This document shows, piece by piece, positions 16,982 through 23,416 of a stretch of DNA of 64,000 nucleotides. This stretch comes from VFMC01 sp046331225 (GTDB lineage Bacteria; Actinomycetota; Acidimicrobiia; Acidimicrobiales; Ilumatobacteraceae). Each line of letters starts with the position of its first letter. Position 1 is the first letter of the stretch. Where the stretch lies: contig JAXLRF010000006.1 of NCBI GenBank assembly GCA_046331225.1, positions 310,001 to 374,000 of the forward strand, written 5' to 3'. A program made the translations under genes and the position numbers. Under the pieces are notes generated by a model. It was not told the origin of the DNA. It worked only from the letters and a program-made list of their open reading frames with translations, and ran no database searches.

Positions 16982-17677
16982 TCAGGCGGCGCGCACCACG
17001 AGGCTGCGAGCGCAGCGGTCGGCGAACGAGCGGGTGGGTCGCCGGCCGCGCAGCGACGGCACGGGCGACTCGAACAGCATCACGAAGCGGAGCGTGACGA
17101 ACCCGATGCGGCGTCCGGCGTAGCGAGCGACGGCGCGGCCGAGCGGCACCCGGCCCCCGGTGCTGGCGTCGACCACCCGCACACCCGTGAGCAGATTGCC
17201 GATCGACGCCCCGGCTCGCGACAGCGGCACCGCGTACAGCGCGACGTCGGCGGCCCAGAAGCCGAGGGCGATCGCCACGAACGCACCGAACGAGATCGGG
17301 CCGTCGGAGGCCGCCATCGCGACGACGAGGATCATCGCGACCGCCATCGCCAACGACACGATCAGGTCGATCAGTGCCCCGAGGAGGCGCCGGTTGTCGT
17401 TGGCGGCGAGCCCGACGAGCGCGTGGCCCGTGACGGCCGGCGCGGCGTTCGGGACCGCCGTCCCGAACGGTTCGGCCGGGAGCGTGCCGGCGGTGGGCAC
17501 GCCGACCGGTCCGACCGTCACGACGAGCGATTCACCGCGCGGCGGCGACACCCGAGGCGGCAACACCGGCAGCCGCAGGGCGGGCGCAGGGTCACCGGCG
17601 ACCGCGGTCGTCGGTTCGGGCACGGCGATGGCGGGACCGCTCGGAGGCGCCCAGTCGTGTGGGGAACGCACCGCCAA
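16982..17677 (-). CDS. RDD family membrane protein
   Basis: A 231-residue protein with a Pro-rich cytoplasmic N-terminus (about residues 1-90), then an RDD domain: DNRRLLGALIDLIVSLAMA with the Arg-Arg and Asp of the family, a second span around FGAFVAIALGFWAADVALY, and RAGASIGNLLTGVRVVDASTG, the typical loop after the second helix. RDD function is not well defined; some members transport or sense ions. The start is uncertain: TTG at 17677 or GTG at 17671 are possible and no ribosome site is evident. Confidence 0.75.
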   Translation of the reverse strand: MAVRSPHDWAPPSGPAIAVPEPTTAVAGDPAPALRLPVLPPRVSPPRGESLVVTVGPVGVPTAGTLPAEPFGTAVPNAAPAVTGHALVGLAANDNRRLLGALIDLIVSLAMAVAMILVVAMAASDGPISFGAFVAIALGFWAADVALYAVPLSRAGASIGNLLTGVRVVDASTGGRVPLGRAVARYAGRRIGFVTLRFVMLFESPVPSLRGRRPTRSFADRCARSLVVRAA

Positions 17678-17726
17678 CCATCGGCGTGCCGGGAAATGTT
17701 CTTGAACGATCCCGCAGGTCAGGGGG

Positions 17727-18533
17727 TCAGCCGAGGAAGCGGCTGACGGTGAGGAAACCGGTGTGGGCCACCATGCGGTGGTCGGGACGCACCGCGTTGC
17801 CCTCGACGTACCAGCCGCGGTGCAGCACCTCGAGGCTGCGGGTGCCGTTCCACTGCTTGGAGTTGATCGCCTCGCGCAACTGGCTCACCTGGATGATCGA
17901 CGGCAGGTAGGCGACCAGGATGCCACCGGGGCGCAGCGCCTCCATCGCGTGAGGCACCACCTGCCACGGCTCGGGCAGGTCGAGCACCACCCGGTCGAGG
18001 TCGCGCTCGTCGATACCCTGGTAGCAGTCGCGCAGCTCGACGTGGTAGTGGCCGAGCGCCTCCTCCCCCAGGAACGCCCGCACGTTGGCCTTGGCACGGT
18101 TGGCGAAGTCCTCGCGCAGTTCGTAGCCGACGATCTCGGCGCCCCAGCGCAACATCGTCATGCTCAGCGCGCCCGAGCCGACCCCGCTCTCGAGCACTCG
18201 CACACCGGGGCCGATGTCGGCCAGCATGCAGATCGGCGCGAGATCCTTCGGGTAGATCACCTGCGCGCCACGCGGCATCTCGACGACGAAGTCCTCGAGC
18301 GTCGGGCGCAGCGCCGTGTACGGCGTGCCCTTGGTGGTGCGCATCACGACGCCCTCGGCCTGACCGACGAGGTCGGCGTGCGGCCACAGGCCGGTGTGAC
18401 TGTGGAACTCGGCGCCCTCGGCGAGCGTGATGAGGTAGCGACGCTGCTTGTTGTCGAGCAACAGCACCTTGTCGCCGTAGGCGAAGGGGCGGTTCGACGA
18501 TCGGACGGCGGGCCGTTCGGGGCTGGTGTTCAT
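17727..18533 (-). CDS. trmI: tRNA (adenine-58-N1)-methyltransferase TrmI
   Basis: Methylates A58 in the T-loop of tRNAs with S-adenosylmethionine. The protein has 268 residues: a small N-terminal beta domain (KVLLLDNKQRRYLITL), then a Rossmann methyltransferase with motif I VLESGVGSGALSM and the DLPEPWQVV catalytic-region motif. ATG 18533 lies 7 nt after the ttuA stop, making a tRNA-modification operon ttuB-ttuA-trmI. In Mycobacterium the orthologue also lies near the proteasome ATPase gene, so this neighbourhood is conserved. Confidence 0.94.
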   Translation of the reverse strand: MNTSPERPAVRSSNRPFAYGDKVLLLDNKQRRYLITLAEGAEFHSHTGLWPHADLVGQAEGVVMRTTKGTPYTALRPTLEDFVVEMPRGAQVIYPKDLAPICMLADIGPGVRVLESGVGSGALSMTMLRWGAEIVGYELREDFANRAKANVRAFLGEEALGHYHVELRDCYQGIDERDLDRVVLDLPEPWQVVPHAMEALRPGGILVAYLPSIIQVSQLREAINSKQWNGTRSLEVLHRGWYVEGNAVRPDHRMVAHTGFLTVSRFLG

Positions 18534-18540
18534 CCGCTGC

Positions 18541-19497
18541 TCAGCGCTTCCCTCGGGTGACCAGCTCGACGGGGACCCGCTCGTGGGCGCTGGCGGTGGC
18601 CACGAGCCGGCAGAAGGCGCACACGTCGCCCGAGGCGGGTGCGCCGCACTCGGCGCAGGTGCCGAGTGCTTCACGGTCGCCGTCGCGGTGGCCCGCCAGC
18701 AGCGGCGCCATGCGTTCGACGAAGTTGAGGTAGAACGACGCCTTCGAGCCCGGCGACTCGGCCTCCATGCCGTTGAGCATCGCCTTGTACTGCAGGTGCT
18801 TGTTGCCGACGGCCATCGGGCACTCGTCGACCAGGTAGTCGATGCCGCGCACCACGCACCACGCCGCGGTCTCGCGTTCGGTGAGGCGCACGAGCGGCTT
18901 CACCTTCTTGGGGAAACCGTCGCGGGCCGGCAGCAACGGCATCTGCCGGGCCAGGTAGTCGATCTCCCACCGCAGCGTGTTGCCGAGCAGCACGGCCGCC
19001 TCGTCGTCGAGGTTGTGACCGGTGACGAGCGCCGTGTAGCCGCCGTCGATCGCGGCCTTGTCGAACAGGTGCCGCTTGCTCAGGCCGCACGCCGAGCAGG
19101 GCACGCGCCGGGTGGCCTTGGCGGCCGTCGGGATGTCGTAGCCGTACTCGCCGCGCAGGTTGATCTCGATGAGGTGCAGGCCTCGCTGGCGGGCGAAGCC
19201 GCGGGCGTACTCGGCCGACACGTCGCTGTAGTCGCCGATGCCGAGCCCGACGTACAGGCCGTCGGCCTGGTAGCCGAGCTCGATCAGCAGGTCCCACACG
19301 GCCAGGCTGTCCTTGCCGCCGGACACCGCCACGAGCACCTTGTCGTCGGGCTCGAGCAGGTGCCAGTGGTCGATCGCCTTGGTGACCTGGCGGCGGCACA
19401 GTTCGAGGAAGTGCTCGGCGCAGAAGTTGGCGTTGTGGCGCGGCAGGTCGATGATCGCCGGCTGCCGGCACACGCGGCACTTCGAACCCGGGTTCAT
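18541..19497 (-). CDS. ttuA: TtuA-like tRNA 2-thiolation enzyme
   Basis: Predicted tRNA thiouridine synthetase of the TtuA/Ncs6 type (m5s2U54 in the T-loop of Thermus). The protein has 318 residues. It has an N-terminal zinc site (Cys7, Cys10, Cys26, His29), the PP-loop SGGKDS at 59-64 for adenylation, the three iron-sulfur cysteines Cys134, Cys137 (CSAC) and Cys226, and a C-terminal zinc ribbon CAEC...CAFC. All residues needed for activity are present. The ATG overlaps the stop of ttuB (TGATG), whose ubiquitin-like product would supply the sulfur. Confidence 0.9.
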   Translation of the reverse strand: MNPGSKCRVCRQPAIIDLPRHNANFCAEHFLELCRRQVTKAIDHWHLLEPDDKVLVAVSGGKDSLAVWDLLIELGYQADGLYVGLGIGDYSDVSAEYARGFARQRGLHLIEINLRGEYGYDIPTAAKATRRVPCSACGLSKRHLFDKAAIDGGYTALVTGHNLDDEAAVLLGNTLRWEIDYLARQMPLLPARDGFPKKVKPLVRLTERETAAWCVVRGIDYLVDECPMAVGNKHLQYKAMLNGMEAESPGSKASFYLNFVERMAPLLAGHRDGDREALGTCAECGAPASGDVCAFCRLVATASAHERVPVELVTRGKR

Positions 19498-19694
19498 CAG
19501 GCGCCCCCGGAGATCACGGGACGGATCTCGATCACGTCGTCGGCGTCGAGCTCGCCGTCACCCGGTACGAGGGTGCCGTTGCGGATGACGAGGTGCGACT
19601 CGCGGTTGAGCCCGAGCTCGGTGAGGAGCGCGTGCACCTTGCGGCGCCCGGCGATCTCGACGACGCGCGTGGGATTGCGGAGATGGACCTGCAT
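19497..19694 (-). CDS. ttuB: TtuB-like ubiquitin-fold sulfur carrier (MoaD/ThiS family)
   Basis: A 65-residue beta-grasp protein: MQVHLRNPTRVVEIAG, a helix VHALLTELGL, then VIRNGTLVPGDGELDADDVIEIRPVISGGA. In MoaD/ThiS/TtuB proteins the C-terminal Gly-Gly is converted to a thiocarboxylate that donates sulfur. Here the chain ends Gly-Gly-Ala, with one extra residue. ATG 19694 gives the family start; a further 13 upstream codons are open but unlike the family. It overlaps ttuA by 1 nt. Confidence 0.88.
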   Translation of the reverse strand: MQVHLRNPTRVVEIAGRRKVHALLTELGLNRESHLVIRNGTLVPGDGELDADDVIEIRPVISGGA

Positions 19695-19736
19695 CGCCGA
19701 ACAGTGTGCCGGATGCGCGCCCGGTGCGGGCACGGC

Positions 19737-20033
19737 TCAGCCGCGAGCAGCGGTCTTGGCAGCGCGGCGCTGGCGTTTCGCGGCCTTCTTCGCCTTCTTG
19801 CGTTGACGCCGCGAGGGCGGCTTCACCGCGTCGATGCGCAGGAACTGCCCCTTCGTGAGCTTCTCGGTGGTGAGGATCTCCTCGTTCTTGCCGAAGGTCT
19901 TCTTCAAGAACGACTTGCCCCACACGAGACCACCGACCGCGAGCCACCCCTTGTGCCCGCCGAGCAGGCCCTTGTACATCGCGTTGCGTCGGATGATCAC
20001 CGACGGGCGCAGGACCCTGGGGACGAGTGGCAT
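19737..20033 (-). CDS. Small basic protein of unknown function
   Basis: 98 residues, not recognised. The middle is moderately hydrophobic (GWLAVGGLVWGKSFLKKTFG), and the last 30 residues are strongly basic (Lys/Arg/Ala-rich, from PPSRRQRKKAKK onward), which suggests RNA, DNA or membrane-surface binding. The start overlaps the upstream gene's stop (TGATG), so the two are translationally coupled. It lies in a cluster of three small genes ahead of ttuB. Confidence 0.65.
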   Translation of the reverse strand: MPLVPRVLRPSVIIRRNAMYKGLLGGHKGWLAVGGLVWGKSFLKKTFGKNEEILTTEKLTKGQFLRIDAVKPPSRRQRKKAKKAAKRQRRAAKTAARG

Positions 20034-20239
20034 CAGATGCGGCGGAGCTCGACGTACGTGGTCTTCTTCTTGCCCGAACGCTTGCCGAGGAAGAACACGA
20101 TCAGCAGGATCAGCACGCCGCCGGCGATCGCCGCGGTGGTCATGGTCTGCTTCTTGTCGTTGACCTTGTGCTGGACGTCGTCCTGCAGCGCACGGAACTT
20201 GGCCTCGAGGTCGTCACGGGTGATGCGTTGTTGCGACAT
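20033..20239 (-). CDS. Small single-span membrane protein
   Basis: 68 residues, unknown family. The N-terminal half is a charged helix (RITRDDLEAKFRALQDDVQHKV), then one membrane span (MTTAAIAGGVLILLIVFFLG) followed by a basic tail, giving an N-out or N-in single-pass topology that sequence alone cannot settle. It lies 18 nt downstream of the next membrane protein and is coupled to the small basic protein. Confidence 0.7.
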   Translation of the reverse strand: MSQQRITRDDLEAKFRALQDDVQHKVNDKKQTMTTAAIAGGVLILLIVFFLGKRSGKKKTTYVELRRI

Positions 20240-20257
20240 GGCGGCACTCGGTCCTTG

Positions 20258-20605
20258 TCAGTCCTTGGTCGGGTCGTTGAGCGACGGCTTGCTGATGCGG
20301 GTGACGGCGATGCCGATCACGACGAGGCACAGCACCAGCGCGAACACGTAGGGCAGCAGACTCATCCAGCGGCCGGCGAAGGTGGGCGCGAACTCGTTCT
20401 GCACCAGGCGCAGCAGGCCGAGCACGAGCAGCAGGGTGCCCGAGCCGATGAGGACGGCGCCGGCGAGGCCGAAGCCGATCCAGCGGCCTGCGCCGCGCAC
20501 CGGCGCGAGCGTCTCCTGCTTGGCATAGTTCTTGACGAGGTCGATCACCTCGCCGATGGGGACCGCAGGGGGTGCGGGGGTGCTGGGGAGGTCCGACTCG
20601 GCCAC
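20258..20605 (-). CDS. Small two-span membrane protein (putative actinobacteriophage holin-like/DUF1469-like)
   Basis: 115 residues with two hydrophobic segments, about GFGLAGAVLIGSGTLLLVLGLLRLV and LLPYVFALVLCLVVIGIAV (quoted in part), and a Pro-rich N-terminus ending at IGEVIDLVKNYAKQET. This layout resembles the phage-holin superfamily III/Act-Tra proteins of actinobacteria, but I cannot assign a family. GTG 20605 is chosen because AAAGG lies just upstream; a longer frame from 20635 is possible. It is probably in one operon with the two small genes downstream. Confidence 0.65.
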   Translation of the reverse strand: MAESDLPSTPAPPAVPIGEVIDLVKNYAKQETLAPVRGAGRWIGFGLAGAVLIGSGTLLLVLGLLRLVQNEFAPTFAGRWMSLLPYVFALVLCLVVIGIAVTRISKPSLNDPTKD

Positions 20606-20701
20606 GCCCCTTTGATAGCACATCCCACCCGGCACGCCGGTGTGCCCGCTGTGGGGTTCGGCGCGTAGGTGCGGTGCGGCCCGTTCGGGCGAGGCCGGGC
20701 G

Positions 20702-21367
20702 TCAGGGGTCGTCGAGGTCGAGTTCGCTCGACTCGAGCGCGAGCCGCATGTCGAGCACGGTCTCGAGATCGTCGAGCATCGCGTGCAGCCGGGCGACGCG
20801 CGCCGGCGCATCGGGCTCGCACAGCAACGCCTGGGTGTCGACCGCGCCGACCGGCGCGACCGAGCAGATGGCGTACGACGCCCCGACCGGGTCGTCGATG
20901 CGCTCGAGGTCGAACTCGGTGCCGGGCACGGAGTCGCCCAGCTCGGCGGCCAGCGCCGCGGCGCGACCGACCCGTGACGCCGCTGCCGTGAGACGCTCGA
21001 CCAACGCGTCGCGCTCGGAGGGCTCGACGTCGGGATCGGGCCAGTCGTCGACGTCGGCCAACGGGTAGGGATCGTCGGGCAACCAGGCGTTGATGCGGAT
21101 GCGGCGGGTGCCGACGCACACGATCGCGTAGCGGCCGTCGTCGAGCTCTGCCACCTGCATCATGCGTGCGACGGTGCCGACGTCGAGCCGGTGGTCGCCG
21201 CCTCCGACCTCGTGGCCCCGTGCGATCAACACGATGCCGAACTCGTGCTCGGGTGCCTCGAGGCAGTCGCGCACCAGCGCGCGGTACCGGGGCTCGAAGA
21301 CGTGGAGCGGGATCACCGCCCCGGGCAACAGGACGGTCCCCAACGGGAACATGGGCAGCACCGCCAC
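20702..21367 (-). CDS. LON substrate-binding domain protein
   Basis: A 221-residue protein consisting only of a LON N-terminal (substrate-binding) domain: MFPLGTVLLPGAVIPLHVFEPRYR at the start, then FGIVLIARGHEVGGGD, and a helical C-terminal half. No AAA or protease domain follows, so it is not Lon protease; stand-alone LON-domain proteins are common in actinobacteria and their role is unclear. Starts GTG 21367, GTG 21361 or ATG 21352 are all possible; 21367 is chosen as the longest one that fits. Confidence 0.88.
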   Translation of the reverse strand: MAVLPMFPLGTVLLPGAVIPLHVFEPRYRALVRDCLEAPEHEFGIVLIARGHEVGGGDHRLDVGTVARMMQVAELDDGRYAIVCVGTRRIRINAWLPDDPYPLADVDDWPDPDVEPSERDALVERLTAAASRVGRAAALAAELGDSVPGTEFDLERIDDPVGASYAICSVAPVGAVDTQALLCEPDAPARVARLHAMLDDLETVLDMRLALESSELDLDDP

Positions 21368-21411
21368 GCCCGGATGGTAGGCGCGATCCGCGAGATCACG
21401 CAGTCGAGCGG

Positions 21412-22833
21412 TCAGCGGGGTGCGAGCTGGTCGACCGAGGCGCTGCTCGGGTAGGTGTTCAGCGCGACGCCGAGGACGTCCCAGATCGGCTGATACGTGG
21501 CTGCGTCGTTGGCGGTCGGTTGGTTGAGGATCAGCGAGAACTCGATCTCGCCGCCCGAGGTCGACAGGTAGCCCGACAGCGACTTCACGTCGGTGAGCGA
21601 TCCGGTCTTGGCCTGCAGCCGGCCGGCCATCGGGCTGCCGGTGAACTCGACGTCGAGGGTGCCGCTCGTGGCCGCCACCGGCAGGGCGAGGCCGAGGTCG
21701 TCGGTCGCACTCCCCTGGCGCAGCACGCCGATCATGAGCGCGCAGGTGACGCGGTCGTCGCGCGACAGGCCCGACCCGTCGGCGAGCACCACCCCGTCGA
21801 GCGGGAGTTCCCACTGGGCGAGCATGTCGCGCACCACGGCGAGCCCGGCGTCGGTGGTGCCGCCGGCGCCGGCCTGCGAGCCCATCTCCTTCACGAGCAG
21901 CTCGGCGGTGTTGTCGTCGCTCGTGAGCAGCATCTCCTGCACGATCGCCGACAGCGGCTGCGAGTCGATCGAGGCGATCTCGGGTGCGAACTGCGTGGCC
22001 CCGGCGGCGGATCCCTTCGACACCGGGATGCCGCGTTCGCGCAGCAACTGCGTGAACACCTTGGCGGTCTGCGCCGCCGGGTCGTCGGCGAACCCGTTGC
22101 CGGCGGAGGGCCCGAGCCAGCTGTCGTTCACCATCAGCGCATCGAGCGGGCCGGCCTCGACGCCGTGCAGCTCGGGCGACCACGACGGGTGGAACCACTG
22201 GTCGTCGTAGCGGGTGCCGTCGCCCACCACGCGCCCCTCGACCCGGGTGACACCGGCGGCGACCAGTGCGTCGGCGAGCGCCTCGAGCCGGGTGGTGTTG
22301 ACGGGCGGATGGGTCTGCTCGGTGGCGGCCAGCCAGTCGTCGGTGGTGAGCAGCGGGTCGCCCCCGCCGACGAGCGCCAGGTCGCCCTGCACCACCCCGT
22401 CGGCGCCGAGCGTGCCGTAGGCGGTGGTCTGGAACGTGTAGGCGGGACCGAGCACCGCGAGCGAGGTGGCGGCGACGAGGAGCTTCTGGTTCGACGCCGG
22501 GATGACGGGCAGCAGTTCGTTCTTCGTGCTGATCACCGTGCCGTCGACGGCCACCTGGACGCACGACGAACCCCCGATGCGGTCGAGCACGCTCGACAAT
22601 TGGATCCGGAACTGGGTGCCGTTGAGGCCACGTGACAGCACGCCGGGTGCACGTCGGAACGACAACATCGGCGTGGTCAGCTCGATCGTCGGGTCGGCCG
22701 GCGCGGCGATCGCCGGGGCCGCGTCGACGGTGGTCTCGGCGACGGCCCACTGCCACGCGACGAGCAGCGCCATCGTCACCGTCACCGCCATCGACGCGAG
22801 GACGACGACCGGGTTGCTGGCACGCCGCGACAC
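21412..22833 (-). CDS. dacB: D-alanyl-D-alanine carboxypeptidase/endopeptidase, PBP4 (DacB) family
   Basis: Peptidoglycan hydrolase of peptidase family S13, anchored or secreted by an N-terminal hydrophobic segment (VVVLASMAVTVTMALLVAW). The protein has 473 residues. SxxK is SNQK at 114-117; TSDDNTAELL supplies the SxN region; KTG lies in LQAKTGSLTDVKSLSGYL. Between motifs one and two sits the typical family insert. All catalytic motifs are intact. The 520-bp repeat array lies just upstream of its start. Confidence 0.92.
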   Translation of the reverse strand: MSRRASNPVVVLASMAVTVTMALLVAWQWAVAETTVDAAPAIAAPADPTIELTTPMLSFRRAPGVLSRGLNGTQFRIQLSSVLDRIGGSSCVQVAVDGTVISTKNELLPVIPASNQKLLVAATSLAVLGPAYTFQTTAYGTLGADGVVQGDLALVGGGDPLLTTDDWLAATEQTHPPVNTTRLEALADALVAAGVTRVEGRVVGDGTRYDDQWFHPSWSPELHGVEAGPLDALMVNDSWLGPSAGNGFADDPAAQTAKVFTQLLRERGIPVSKGSAAGATQFAPEIASIDSQPLSAIVQEMLLTSDDNTAELLVKEMGSQAGAGGTTDAGLAVVRDMLAQWELPLDGVVLADGSGLSRDDRVTCALMIGVLRQGSATDDLGLALPVAATSGTLDVEFTGSPMAGRLQAKTGSLTDVKSLSGYLSTSGGEIEFSLILNQPTANDAATYQPIWDVLGVALNTYPSSASVDQLAPR

Positions 22834-22885
22834 GACCCCAGTGTGCCACCCACCCCGCCGGCGATCGGGTCATCATCCGCGCCCG

Positions 22886-23405
22886 GTCCGTGAGCCACCG
22901 GACCCGCCGAACGACCCCCGACTCACGAACCGCCGAGTCCGTGAGCCACCGGTCCCACGAGGCGATCGCCGACTCACGAACCCCGACCACCGTGAGCCGC
23001 ATCCACCGCAACTCACGAACCCCTGCGTCCGTGAGCCACAGGGACCGTGGGACGACCTCCCGCTCACGAACCCCTGCGTCCGTGAGCCACAGGAACCGTG
23101 GGACGACCTTCCGCTCACGAACCCCTGTGTCCGTGAGCCACAGGGACCGTGGGACGACCTCCCGCTCACGAACCCCTACGTCCGTGAGCCGAGATCACCC
23201 ACTGCTCACGAACGAGCGATGGCGTGAGCCGCCGCCGCACCCGCACACGAGCCACGACGTCCGTGAGCCACCGGTCCCGCCGAACGACCTCCGACTCACG
23301 AACCGCCGAGTCCGTGAGCCACGGGTACGTCCACCGGACCGCTCGCTCACGAACCCCTACGTCCGTGAGCCACCGGTCCCACGAGGCGACCGCTCGCTCA
23401 CGGAC
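22886..23405. repeat. Intergenic array of eleven CGTGAG/CTCACG inverted-repeat units
   Basis: The 583-bp gap between the acyl-CoA synthetase stop and dacB is almost filled by this array. CGTGAG occurs at 22889, 22940, 22991, 23030, 23081, 23132, 23183, 23223, 23262, 23313 and 23364, giving spacings of 51, 51, 39, 51, 51, 51, 40, 39, 51 and 51 bp. Each copy is followed by CTCACG, usually about 33 bp later, so each unit reads GTCCGTGAGCCAC ... CTCACGAACCCC. Adjacent units form 7-bp stems (GCTCACG / CGTGAGC) with 12-nt loops. The three units at 23026-23180 are nearly identical. Frames open through it encode 17-residue repeats, but unit lengths of 40 bp break the frame, so I regard it as non-coding. 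Confidence 0.9.
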
Positions 23406-23416
23406 CTGACGCGGGG

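Noticed and set aside
22886..23405. CRISPR array
   Set aside because: The sequences between repeats are themselves repeated and the units contain internal palindromes; no cas genes are present.
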